This document shows, in pieces, positions 56,721 through 64,000 of a stretch of DNA of 64,000 nucleotides. Each line of letters begins with the position of its first letter. The stretch's first letter is position 1. Origin of the DNA: Methylotenera sp. (GTDB lineage: Bacteria > Pseudomonadota > Gammaproteobacteria > Burkholderiales > Methylophilaceae). The DNA is taken from assembly GCA_030693535.1 (NCBI GenBank), contig JAUYAL010000075.1, positions 19,689 to 83,688 on the forward strand, given 5' to 3'. A program made the position numbers and the translations under genes. Below the pieces are notes generated by a model. That model searched no databases. It saw nothing but the letters and a program-made list of their open reading frames with translations, and was not told the DNA's origin.

Positions 56721-58022
56721 ATGTTTGTACCCCCAACTTCTCGCAGTATCGCTTTGATCGATGTCAATAACTTCTACGTGTCCTGTGAACGGGTGTTTAA
56801 TCCTAAGCTGGTTGGCAAGCCTGTGGTGGTGCTATCTAACAATGATGGCTGTGCGGTAGCGCGCAGCAATGAAGTCAAAGCGCTAGGGGTGGAAATGGGT
56901 GCGCCTTGGTTCAAGCTCAAAGAGCTAGCCAAGCAGCATGGCATCATTGGCTTATCCAGCAACTATGCGCTTTATGCCGATATGAGTAATCGTGTCATGA
57001 GTATCTTGAGGGAGTACAGCCCGAACCAAGAGGTGTATTCAATTGATGAATCATTCTTAGACCTCACGGGTTTTCAGTCACGTGATCTGATTAAGTATGG
57101 TCAGCATATGCGTCAACGCATTCTCAAATGGACTGGACTGCCAGTATGCGTTGGCATCGGTGCGACTAAGACCTTATCAAAGCTAGCGAATTGCTGTGCA
57201 AAGAAGCGACCAGAATTTAGCAACGTGTGCAATTTTAATACCATGTCACCATTAGCATTGGATGGCTTACTCGGTCAAGTCGAAGTGGGCGAGATCTGGG
57301 GGGTGGGACGTAAGCTTGCGCCTAAGTTGCAGGCATTAGGTCTCTATACGGTATTAGATCTGAAACGCGCCAATCCAGACCATTTGCGTCAGCAATTTAG
57401 TGTGGTGATGGAAAAGACTATTCGTGAATTGAATGGTACGGTTTGCATTGAGTTGGAGGAGATTGCACCGACCAAGAAACAGATCCTCAGTTCACGGAGT
57501 TTTGGGTATCCAGTGCGTGATTACAATGGTCTTGCTGAGTCAATCACTTTGTACATGAGTCGGGCTGCTGAGAAGCTAAGACGACAACAATCTTTTGCTG
57601 GTTCAGTGCATGTGTACATTAGAACCAGTCCGTTCAAGCCTGATGATCCATTTTATAGCAACGCTGTGACCATTGCACTACCTCACCACAGCAATGACAG
57701 CAGGCAACTGGTCAAAATCGCGCTATGGGGCTTAAAACAGATCTACAAGCCCAATTATAACTATGCCAAGGCAGGGGTGATGCTGGGAGAGATCGTTCAA
57801 GATGAAAGTGTACAGACTGATTTGTTCAGCAACATTCAAGCCTCGCCAAAATCATCTGCATTAATGTTGGCAATCGATAGCATCAACTGCAAAATTGGCA
57901 AAGAATCGATTAAGCTAGCTAGCGAAGGTTTCAAGCGTCCGTGGAAGATGAAGCAAGGCAATAAGAGCCCGAGTTATACAACTAGGTGGGCTGACTTGCC
58001 AAAGATTAACTGTTCTTTTTGA
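56721..58022 (+). CDS. umuC: Error-prone DNA polymerase V catalytic subunit UmuC
   Basis: A 433-residue Y-family polymerase. Catalytic motifs: ALIDVNNFYVSCERVFNP (first metal Asp), VYSIDESFLDLTG (Asp-Glu pair), GVGIGATKTLSKLAN; C-terminal DUF4113-type end with FKRPWKMKQGNKSPSYTTRW. ATG 56721 has AAAGAG upstream; ATG 56706 would add five residues. Normally umuD and umuC overlap in one operon. Here they are separated by a terminator and antisense pqqA, so umuC needs its own promoter or read-through. Confidence 0.94.
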   Translation: MFVPPTSRSIALIDVNNFYVSCERVFNPKLVGKPVVVLSNNDGCAVARSNEVKALGVEMGAPWFKLKELAKQHGIIGLSSNYALYADMSNRVMSILREYSPNQEVYSIDESFLDLTGFQSRDLIKYGQHMRQRILKWTGLPVCVGIGATKTLSKLANCCAKKRPEFSNVCNFNTMSPLALDGLLGQVEVGEIWGVGRKLAPKLQALGLYTVLDLKRANPDHLRQQFSVVMEKTIRELNGTVCIELEEIAPTKKQILSSRSFGYPVRDYNGLAESITLYMSRAAEKLRRQQSFAGSVHVYIRTSPFKPDDPFYSNAVTIALPHHSNDSRQLVKIALWGLKQIYKPNYNYAKAGVMLGEIVQDESVQTDLFSNIQASPKSSALMLAIDSINCKIGKESIKLASEGFKRPWKMKQGNKSPSYTTRWADLPKINCSF

Positions 58023-58108
58023 TTTTCTGATATTGGAACTTCATCGATTAATTGTGGCCTCAACGATTGATTTGATTTCCAAAAATATTTAATTAATAGG
58101 ATGACATC

Positions 58109-59200
58109 ATGAGCACCAATCAACTTAATAAAGCTGATCGTATGCGGGGCGCACTGTGGGGTATGTTTATTGGTGACGCATTGGCTATGCCAGTGCATTG
58201 GTACTATAACATTGGCGCACTATGGCAAGATTTCGGTCTAATACGAGATTATCAAGCACCCAAGACACATCATCCAAATTCTATTATGGCTTTAGCGAAC
58301 ACTGGCAAAGCTGGGCGTGGTTCGCAAGAAGGAGACATTGTCGGTAACGTGATTCTGAAAGGAAAAAAACATCATTGGGGGCAAGCTAACCGCCATTACC
58401 ATCAAGGGATGCAACCGGGGGATAACACTCTTAATTTATTGTGCACACGCTTACTATTGCGCTCACTTAATGCCAACGGCCATTACGACTCAGCAAATTT
58501 TTTGCATGAATATATTCGTTTTATGACAGAGCCTGATCGGCATAACGATACATACGCTGAATCTTACCATCGCGACTTTTTTGCAAACTACGCAAAAGGC
58601 ATTTCCCCCGAAAAATGCGCAGGAACAGAGGGCCATGATACGGCCTCAATGGGTGGCCTGGTTAGCTTACCTTTAGTGATAATGGCCACCATACGCGATA
58701 CTGACTTATCGGCTACCAAAACAGCTGCTTTAACCCAACAACGCTTAACACATCGTTCAGCCTTGCTCGAGCGTCATACACTTGAACTCAGTAAGTTACT
58801 GTTCCATATTTTTAATGATGAGAATCCTGACACAGAACAGCTTGCTTGCGTAGCTGCTAGCAAACTTGGCTTCCCAGCAGCTCAAGTTATTCAGAATGTT
58901 CGCCTCAACCAAAGCTCAGATCTTGATATTATTGGCGGCCTACTTAGCCCTGCCTGCTATATAGACCAATCGTTTCCTTCCGTACTCTACCTAGCCGCGC
59001 GCTACCATGATGATTTTGAAAGTGCACTAATTGCTAATACCAATGTTGGTGGCGATAATTGCCATCGAGGCGCCGTGCTAGGCGCAATACTTGGTGCCGC
59101 CTTGGGTGAAGGTGCGATACCAAAGCGTTGGATTAATGGTCTAACCGCTCACGTTAAATTAAATGATGAGATTGAGAATTTTATTGCACATTATTGTTGA
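58109..59200 (+). CDS. ADP-ribosylglycohydrolase family protein
   Basis: A 363-residue DraG-type hydrolase. RMRGALWGMFIGDALAMPVHW near the N-terminus and NVGGDNCHRGAVLGAILGAALG near the C-terminus are the family metal-site blocks. It would remove ADP-ribose from proteins or small molecules; a DraG role on nitrogenase is unlikely without nif genes, none being present here. AATAGGATG precedes the ATG. Single gene. Confidence 0.9.
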   Translation: MSTNQLNKADRMRGALWGMFIGDALAMPVHWYYNIGALWQDFGLIRDYQAPKTHHPNSIMALANTGKAGRGSQEGDIVGNVILKGKKHHWGQANRHYHQGMQPGDNTLNLLCTRLLLRSLNANGHYDSANFLHEYIRFMTEPDRHNDTYAESYHRDFFANYAKGISPEKCAGTEGHDTASMGGLVSLPLVIMATIRDTDLSATKTAALTQQRLTHRSALLERHTLELSKLLFHIFNDENPDTEQLACVAASKLGFPAAQVIQNVRLNQSSDLDIIGGLLSPACYIDQSFPSVLYLAARYHDDFESALIANTNVGGDNCHRGAVLGAILGAALGEGAIPKRWINGLTAHVKLNDEIENFIAHYC

Positions 59201-59404
59201 AATGTATCTAAAAATGACCACCTGGGGGGTGCATCTAATTTAAACCAGATGACTGCTGAAAAATACAAATCTATTGGCTTGTAGGTTCTCTTTTATATCG
59301 ATATTTCGACAGCTATAAATCAACAAGTTAACTGCATAGTAAAGAGACAATTATATAAATTTGTCTCAATTTTCTAGATAATCCTACTTAAATATATACA
59401 TGCA
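59201..59404. other. Gap with possible insertion-sequence remnant
   Basis: Begins with ACCACCTGGGGGGTGCATC followed by TAATTTAAACCAG. A related phrase occurs near 60290-60325 (AATTTTAAACAGGTGGCAG). These look like inverted pieces of a decayed element flanking the toxin-antitoxin genes. No gene seen. Confidence 0.3.
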
Positions 59405-59761
59405 TTACCAAGCCATAAAAACTTGGCTGTCGCTGGCAATGACCTCTTTTTTCGTGCCGTGCCCTGCATTTTTCATAATTCGGATATCTACCAAGCCAAT
59501 AGATTGCAACACATCTATATCGCGCTTAACAGCAGAACGATCTCTATTTAGACGCTTGGAAATATCAGTGATAGAACCAGAGTGAGAACGAATGCTTCTG
59601 AACAGATCAATTTTAGCAGCCGATACTACCTTTGCCAAATCTTCTGCATTTTCGAAACTTACAATTCTGCTTTCTTTTTCTAACAAGCCTTGGTCTGCCA
59701 AAGTCGCAGTAGCTTTACCTCTGGCAAAAAAATCTTCTGTGCTTTCAATTTTAATGTGCAT
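59405..59761 (-). CDS. HTH antitoxin, TumA type
   Basis: A 118-residue protein whose C-terminal half is a winged helix-turn-helix (GSITDISKRLNRDRSAVKRDIDVLQSIGLVDIR). ATG 59761 overlaps the last base of the upstream toxin stop and has GGAG just upstream. Toxin-first order with an HTH antitoxin fits TumE/TumA-type pairs. Confidence 0.75.
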   Translation of the reverse strand: MHIKIESTEDFFARGKATATLADQGLLEKESRIVSFENAEDLAKVVSAAKIDLFRSIRSHSGSITDISKRLNRDRSAVKRDIDVLQSIGLVDIRIMKNAGHGTKKEVIASDSQVFMAW

Positions 59762-60054
59762 TATGTACTCCTTAGAGCCAACCATTCTTTTTCAAATAAC
59801 ATTTCTGTATCTTCATATCTGGTAAAACCAACTGCCTCGACCTTGCCATAATAATGGCGGTGATGATGGCCATGTGCGTTATCAAATCCGATGACTCGGC
59901 CGTTATCACCACTAAATAACTGGGCATTAATATAGGCAAGGTTATATCTAGTTATTTTGCCCTTCTCATCCACCCAAACTTCTCGACGCAACATTCCATT
60001 GCCCCTCTTTGATGATATGACATGAGATTCATCAATTAGTTTTATATCAGGCAT
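59761..60054 (-). CDS. Putative toxin, TumE family (DUF6516-like)
   Basis: A 97-residue protein with REVWVDEKGKITRYNLAYINAQLF and a His-rich segment FDNAHGHHHRHYYG, the pattern of DUF6516/TumE toxins. It precedes and touches the antitoxin gene. Mode of action is not known to me for this group. Confidence 0.75.
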   Translation of the reverse strand: MPDIKLIDESHVISSKRGNGMLRREVWVDEKGKITRYNLAYINAQLFSGDNGRVIGFDNAHGHHHRHYYGKVEAVGFTRYEDTEMLFEKEWLALRST

Positions 60055-60389
60055 GATTTATAATATCATATCTGTCAGGATTATGATTAAGAAAGATAAG
60101 GTTGAAAAAAGTATCAGTTTTCAATTATTTCAATTGCTCGAAAGAATATCCCATTACCTTAGCTACATATACTCATACCAACTGACCAGCGATCCTCATG
60201 GGCACTGACCATTAGTTAAAGCTATGCAGATATTTGAATGGCAGCTTTGTGGCAAGCCAATTTAGGGGGTATGGGACTAGTTACGACCCAATTCGGAAGT
60301 TCACCAATTTTAAACAGGTGGCAGAAAAATCCCCATAGCCGACGGTCCCGCTTAAATGCTGAGTCAAATTCACATGCAATTTAACAGCA
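60055..60389. other. Gap between toxin gene and lipase fragment
   Basis: 335 bp. The TumE promoter must lie at its left end, where AT-rich direct/inverted TATAATATCATA sequence may be an operator. The middle carries possible insertion-sequence remnant text (60290-60330). No gene seen. Confidence 0.35.
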
Positions 60390-60722
60390 TCATCCTGCAA
60401 CGCTTTCAAACTCGGTGGCGATAAGCTTGGCGTCAGCAACAAGCGAGCCGCGAATGGCTAAGCTGTATTCGCCTGTGCCAGCGCCGTTGTTATCGAGTTT
60501 TTCAAATACGGTGGCAGAGAAGCCTGTACCTACTAAACCCAGATATTGTGAGTTGTTGTATTGAGAGACAACTTTCCAGTGTAGGACGAATTCGGCGGCT
60601 TGGGCATCGCTGAAGCCTTGGTCTTTCAGAGCTTGAAGCCTTGTTTTATTTGGGTCAGCGAAATCTGCATACGCCGCTTCAGCCAGTTGTGCTTGTTCAA
60701 ATAATGATGTAGTTATGCTCAT
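60390..60722 (-). CDS. Truncated lipase-like N-terminal fragment (copy B)
   Basis: A 110-residue protein, FEQAQLAEAAYADF...AAEFVLHWKVVS...GFSATVFEKLD...EYSLAIRGSL, matching the first 100 or so residues of copy A at 61318-62163. It lacks the GHSLGG nucleophile region, so it cannot be an active lipase. It starts in an ATGA overlap with the membrane protein gene upstream. Likely a remnant of a large RTX-lipase-type protein, or a retained non-catalytic fragment. Confidence 0.7.
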   Translation of the reverse strand: MSITTSLFEQAQLAEAAYADFADPNKTRLQALKDQGFSDAQAAEFVLHWKVVSQYNNSQYLGLVGTGFSATVFEKLDNNGAGTGEYSLAIRGSLVADAKLIATEFESVAG

Positions 60723-61318
60723 TTTTCTGATCCTTTAAATTGCTCAATAGATTTACTAAATTTGATAGCTTTCTCTTGGTATCCATCACAATGATCTGTT
60801 GCTAACCAAAACTTCCAGCCAGACCAACCAGCTTGTCGCCTCTCATGTGAAGTATAGAAATCTATATAGCGCGCCAATACTTCATTATTCTGTGAATCAA
60901 TCCACTCACCTTCCCATCGCCATCTATGAAGAAAAAGCTTTCCATTGCGCTTGCTAACCATTTTAATGCGTTGATTCAACATTTCTGCATCAGTCCAACT
61001 ATTTTCATCGCCTTCATGAGATACACGTACGGGAATCTTACTTGCCACCAACCCCTCCATCACCCCCAGATTTTCTTGCTTCCACTGCTCAGGCGTTTTG
61101 TACACCCAATACCCCGCTTCTGTTGCGCAATAATACTTGTGCACCACCACGGTCGGTATCCAATCCCAAAACACCAGCATGTACATTGCCAATGCTGCAC
61201 CCCAACCCCAACGCTTGGCGCTTTTACCTTGCTTTTTGGCGTAGCTAACCGCCCATGCGATAATGCCCATCGAAATCGCAATATAAAGTGCAAGTGCAAG
61301 AATAATGACTAAACCCAT
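60719..61318 (-). CDS. Membrane protein of unknown function (copy B)
   Basis: A 199-residue protein with two N-terminal membrane helices (GLVIILALALYIAISMGIIAWAV and ALAMYMLVFWDWIPTVVV) and a soluble domain with YYCATEAGYWVYKTPEQWK and a Trp-rich end. Paralogue of 62160-62765: the first 95 residues are nearly the same, the rest diverges strongly. Its SD (AGGAG) lies inside the last codons of the lipase fragment before it. Position beside lipase fragments suggests an immunity or helper role, unproven. Confidence 0.75.
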   Translation of the reverse strand: MGLVIILALALYIAISMGIIAWAVSYAKKQGKSAKRWGWGAALAMYMLVFWDWIPTVVVHKYYCATEAGYWVYKTPEQWKQENLGVMEGLVASKIPVRVSHEGDENSWTDAEMLNQRIKMVSKRNGKLFLHRWRWEGEWIDSQNNEVLARYIDFYTSHERRQAGWSGWKFWLATDHCDGYQEKAIKFSKSIEQFKGSEK

Positions 61319-62163
61319 CACGCACTCCTTTGGTAGAGTGTGTTGTTTGCCACGAGCAGATTATTCACATTGGCATCGCCAATCTTAAAACCTAGGCCAT
61401 TGATAGAGGTGACATCATTGGTCGCACTGGGAAATAGACGAGAAAACGCCATTGCCAGATGACCGCCCAAGCTATGCCCGCTCAAGCTCACCGCTTCGCC
61501 TATTAGCTTGCCTTTGCCTGTGTATAGCGGGTTATTGTTTGCAAAAATACTGGTAGAAAGCTGGCTAGTATCAACGTCATACACATTGCCGCCCTCCACC
61601 ACATAACCTTGGCTAACAAAATAGGCGCGGGCTGCATCGTAGCTAGTAGGGATATTAAGACCAGTCGCATAAGTAATCAGCTCTGCTGTTAGGTTGCCGC
61701 CATTGAGCCTATAAACTGCATCCAGAAACACGCTGGCTGCTACTTGTTTATTAAGCTGTGCCGCTTGGTAAGCGCCGTTATGGGTAAGGCTTTGCCAGTA
61801 GTTGTACATATCAACCAGTTGCGAGACCGCTACACCATCGGTGGCGATAGTTTTTGCATCTGCGACGAAATCTATACCTCCTTGGGACAACAACGAACCT
61901 CGGATGGCGAGGCTAAACTCTCCAGGGTGGTCTAGGCTTTCAAATACAGTGGCAGAAAACCCAGTTGAGGTGTTGGGGATGTGTGATACGACTTTCCAGT
62001 GCAGGACAAATTCGGCGGCTTGGGCAACGGAGAATTTGCCGTCACCTTCTTGAAGCGCAAGCTTTAACGCATCAGGAGATGAAGATGCCGTAATTCCTTC
62101 AAGGTTTGCATATGCAGCTTCAGCAAGTGAGGCTTGGTCAAATAAGTTTTGGGTCGCGGTCAT
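61318..62163 (-). CDS. Truncated RTX-lipase-like protein (copy A)
   Basis: A 281-residue alpha/beta-hydrolase-like domain: FDQASLAEAAYANL at the start, FSLAIRGSLLSQGG, and the nucleophile elbow VSLSGHSLGGHLAMAFSRLFP near residue 230. Related proteins I know continue for hundreds of residues with Ca-binding RTX repeats; this one stops soon after GLGFKIGDANVNNLL, at the junction with the duplicated membrane-protein gene. No signal peptide, fitting type I-type secretion of the full-length ancestor. Without the C-terminus it probably is not secreted. Confidence 0.7.
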   Translation of the reverse strand: MTATQNLFDQASLAEAAYANLEGITASSSPDALKLALQEGDGKFSVAQAAEFVLHWKVVSHIPNTSTGFSATVFESLDHPGEFSLAIRGSLLSQGGIDFVADAKTIATDGVAVSQLVDMYNYWQSLTHNGAYQAAQLNKQVAASVFLDAVYRLNGGNLTAELITYATGLNIPTSYDAARAYFVSQGYVVEGGNVYDVDTSQLSTSIFANNNPLYTGKGKLIGEAVSLSGHSLGGHLAMAFSRLFPSATNDVTSINGLGFKIGDANVNNLLVANNTLYQRSA

Positions 62164-62765
62164 TTGTCATTCCTTTTTGATGTATCAGTCATTTTTATAA
62201 GTTCATCAGCGTATTGAAATAAGTTATTTCTACCTGTTGTTCCATCAGGACAGCTTGCAACATTCATCCAGAACTTCCAATAATCGCGTCCTTTTCCACT
62301 AGAAAAATCAACCCAGCGAGCTACCGCTTTGCCGTTGCTAATATCGATAATTTGACTTTGTAGTCGGTAAGCTTTCAAATACCAAAGTAAACTTTGTTTC
62401 TCAGTTACCCAATTAAATCGTTGATTGAGAACATTGGTATCAATGTGAATATCATCATCGCCCTCTCGCAAGTCTGGAGTCGTATTATCATAAACCAATC
62501 CCTCCATCACCCCTGGATTCTCCTTCTTCCACTGCTCTGGCGTTTTATACACCCAAAATCCCGCTTGCGTTGCGCAGTAGTATTGATGCATCACCACCGT
62601 CGGCATCCAGTCCCAAAACACCAGCAGATACATACCCAATGCTGCACCCCAACCCCAACGCTTGGCGCTTTTGCCTTGCTTTTTGGCGTAGCTAACCGCC
62701 CATGCGATAACGCCCATCGAAATCGCAATATAAAGCGTAAGTGCAAGAATAATGACTAAACCCAT
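62160..62765 (-). CDS. Membrane protein of unknown function (copy A)
   Basis: A 201-residue protein with two N-terminal membrane helices (GLVIILALTLYIAISMGVIAWAV, LGMYLLVFWDWMPTVVM) and a soluble domain containing YYCATQAGFWVYKTPEQWKKE and a C-terminal WKFWMNVASC. ATG 62765 follows AAGGAG. It overlaps the next gene by 4 nt (ATGA). First gene of the four-gene mem-lip-mem-lip series. Confidence 0.75.
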   Translation of the reverse strand: MGLVIILALTLYIAISMGVIAWAVSYAKKQGKSAKRWGWGAALGMYLLVFWDWMPTVVMHQYYCATQAGFWVYKTPEQWKKENPGVMEGLVYDNTTPDLREGDDDIHIDTNVLNQRFNWVTEKQSLLWYLKAYRLQSQIIDISNGKAVARWVDFSSGKGRDYWKFWMNVASCPDGTTGRNNLFQYADELIKMTDTSKRNDK

Positions 62766-63102
62766 GATGCGCTCCTTCCCTAGAAATTCCACCCAACATT
62801 CCATCTTTTAAATAAGGGTAGCATAAAACAATCCCGAGGCAACTTTGCGTTCTTGAATCTTGGGCGTTGAAACAGCTTATTTGGGATTTTTCGCGTTAAA
62901 TCTGTGCGGCTGCTTTGTCCCCCCGTTGCTGCCGGACACCAAAAATCAGCGAACGTCGCCTTTGGATGAAAGTATAGGTTTGCCAGTGGCCGCTTTAGAG
63001 AAGTCTAATTTCAGCATCATAGATTAGATAGAGCTTAAGTTTCAATGATTGATAAGCATCAGCAGGGTCGTAGCTTTAGGTGCAGCCACGACCCTATCCT
63101 CA
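62766..63102. other. Gap downstream of the recombinase gene, containing the left inverted repeat
   Basis: 337 bp without a gene. It includes the promoter of the membrane-protein series at its left end and the left inverted repeat of the recombinase element at 62902-62934. Confidence 0.5.
62902..62934 (+). repeat. Left inverted repeat flanking the tyrosine recombinase
   Basis: A 33-bp sequence with core GCTTTGTCCCCCCGTTGCTG that matches 63855-63887 in inverted orientation at 30 of 33 positions. Both copies are also preceded on the outer-facing side by a TTAA-type tetramer. Confidence 0.8.
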
Positions 63103-63726
63103 CTAAATCTCAGTCTGCTCGGCCATCTCCAGTGCATCATCTACTTCAATGCCAAGGTAGCGTACTGTACTTTCAAGCTTGGTATGCCCAAGTAGGAGCT
63201 GAACTGCTCTAATGTTTTTAGTGCGACGATAAATCAATGAAGCTTTCGTTCTTCGCATGGTATGGGTGCCATAGCTCGTAGGATCGAGGCCAATCTCTGC
63301 TACCCATTCATTCACAATGCGTGCATATTGCCTGGTGGATAAATGCGGTGAGTCGTGAATCCTGCTTGGAAACAGAAAGCTGTCAGATTTAAGGTCCGCT
63401 AAGATAAGCCATTCAGCAACCGATTTGCGCGTTTGTTCTGTAATCTCAAACTGTACTGGCCTGCCAGTTTTTTGTTGCATGACAATTGCTCTAGCTGAAA
63501 TGTGTTCACCGTGCGAAATGTCTCTGACTTTTAGTTTCACCAAATCACAACCTCGCAGTTTACTATCTAAAGCCAAATTAAAAAGTGCAAGATCACGAAC
63601 GCGATGTGACAATTCTAAACGTATTCTAATCGACCAAATCTCTTTTAGCTTAAGTGGGGATTTTTGGCCGACTAACTTACCTTTATTCCATGGTTCATGA
63701 CTTTGAAAAACCGCATTAGATTCCAT
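63103..63726 (-). CDS. Tyrosine recombinase (phage-integrase family, FimB-sized)
   Basis: A 207-residue protein that is almost only a catalytic domain. Active-site residues: Arg in DSKLRGCDLVKLK, His-x-x-Arg in GTHTMRRTKAS, His in LLGHTKLES and the nucleophile Tyr in TVRYLGIE. The size matches FimB/FimE-type invertases rather than phage integrases, which carry an extra arm-binding domain. AGGAG precedes the ATG. The gene lies between two 33-bp inverted repeats about 1 kb apart. Confidence 0.9.
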   Translation of the reverse strand: MESNAVFQSHEPWNKGKLVGQKSPLKLKEIWSIRIRLELSHRVRDLALFNLALDSKLRGCDLVKLKVRDISHGEHISARAIVMQQKTGRPVQFEITEQTRKSVAEWLILADLKSDSFLFPSRIHDSPHLSTRQYARIVNEWVAEIGLDPTSYGTHTMRRTKASLIYRRTKNIRAVQLLLGHTKLESTVRYLGIEVDDALEMAEQTEI

Positions 63727-63771
63727 GATGATCTCCTAGAAAAATAGGGATCATTATTGTGCGCTTGTTTT

Positions 63772-64000
63772 ATGTATGAAGTAGACTTCCCTATAGGAGA
63801 CGGTCATGAGCCTAGTATTTCAGCACTGAGCGTATGTTTACCAATTAAGTTAATCGTCAGCAACGGGGGGACAAAGCTGTCGCACAGGTTAAGTGGGCGA
63901 CTTAAAAATTACTATCAAGATTATTATCTTCCACCAAAATGGCTGAGTTTTATATTCCCTTACATGCTATTACATCCTCGTAGAGTTAATGGTTATTGCA
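63772..64000 (+). CDS. Possible gene running off the right edge
   Basis: A frame opens with ATG 63772 and stays open to the window end (76 codons). It has no SD at that ATG and reads straight through the right inverted repeat. An alternative ATG at 63806 has AGGAGA but is followed by a stop after seven codons in its own frame. No family recognised. Low-confidence. Confidence 0.25.
   Translation, partial: MYEVDFPIGDGHEPSISALSVCLPIKLIVSNGGTKLSHRLSGRLKNYYQDYYLPPKWLSFIFPYMLLHPRRVNGYC
63855..63887 (-). repeat. Right inverted repeat flanking the tyrosine recombinase
   Basis: Inverted partner of 62902-62934, 30 of 33 bases matching, core CAGCAACGGGGGGACAAAGC. Together they enclose a 0.99-kb segment containing only the recombinase gene. 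Confidence 0.8.

Larger units (their letters stand above)
60390..62765 (-). repeat. Tandem duplication of a membrane-protein / lipase-fragment module
   Basis: Two units, 62765-61318 and 61318-60390, each made of a two-helix membrane protein followed by a lipase N-terminus, joined by 4-, 1- and 4-nt overlaps. The 5' ends of the membrane-protein genes are almost identical in DNA, and the homology begins at the ribosome-binding site. Confidence 0.8.

Noticed and set aside
62394..62759. Plus-strand open frame of 121 codons and a similar one at 60926-61312
   Set aside because: Both are antisense shadows of the duplicated membrane-protein genes; their similarity only reflects the duplication.
1..64000. 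CRISPR array, rRNA or tRNA genes
   Set aside because: No regular repeat-spacer series and no tRNA or rRNA sequence recognised by eye; a covariance-model search would be needed to exclude a divergent tRNA.

Overview
The window looks like chromosome from a moderately AT-rich betaproteobacterium, most likely a Methylophilaceae-type methylotroph (Methylotenera/Methylophilus-like). This is an inference. It rests on betaproteobacterial gene orders (spoT-rpoZ-gmk, yicC-kinase-phosphatase-rph-rdgB-hemW, argH-algZ-algR-hemC-hemD-hemX-hemY, dsbD-tlpA-aroQ-accB-accC-prmA), on two PQQ precursor genes, a large PEP carboxylase, a PEP-CTERM protein and RTX-lipase-like fragments. No rRNA, tRNA or CRISPR array was recognised.

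Region 1-2982 (minus) holds spoT (cut by the window edge), rpoZ and gmk. Region 3220-21818 is a block lying between gmk and yicC, which are usually adjacent in betaproteobacteria. It is an unusually rich version of the predicted ATP-grasp amidoligase / alpha-E / transglutaminase / Anbu protease peptide-modification system. It has two small transglutaminases (minus); a plus operon of circularly permuted ATP-grasp, alpha-E, a VOC/HPPD-like protein and transglutaminase-DUF2126; ppc and amt; a minus operon with a fused ATP-grasp-alpha-E protein and a fourth transglutaminase; and the proteasome-like Anbu. The 4889-5249 intergenic region carries two divergent sigma-54 promoter matches, which ties the system to nitrogen or stress control.

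Region 21975-36031 is housekeeping: yicC, a Ser/Thr kinase and PP2C phosphatase, rph, rdgB, a small conserved protein, hemW (apparently starting at a non-canonical codon), a FimV-like protein, argH, the AlgZ/AlgR-type two-component pair, hemC, hemD, hemX and a very short hemY. Region 36253-39914 (minus) is a cytochrome b - SHP - dihaem cytochrome c - response regulator - histidine kinase operon. Then come a PEP-CTERM protein, a ParE-type toxin-antitoxin pair, a 2Fe-2S reductase, fxsA, and the dsbD to DUF3426 run.

Region 50367-58022 mixes redox and DNA-repair genes: an orphan pqqA, oxyR, rubredoxin, a ferric-reductase-like flavoprotein, an exonuclease-GIY-YIG nuclease and a umuD/umuC pair. A second pqqA encoding an identical peptide lies antisense between umuD and umuC. 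A near-perfect palindrome sits exactly over the umuD promoter and start.

Region 58109-64000 is accessory: an ADP-ribosylglycohydrolase, a TumE/TumA-type toxin-antitoxin pair, a tandemly duplicated membrane protein / truncated lipase module with overlapping genes, and a FimB-sized tyrosine recombinase flanked by about 33-bp inverted repeats that could delimit an invertible or mobile segment.
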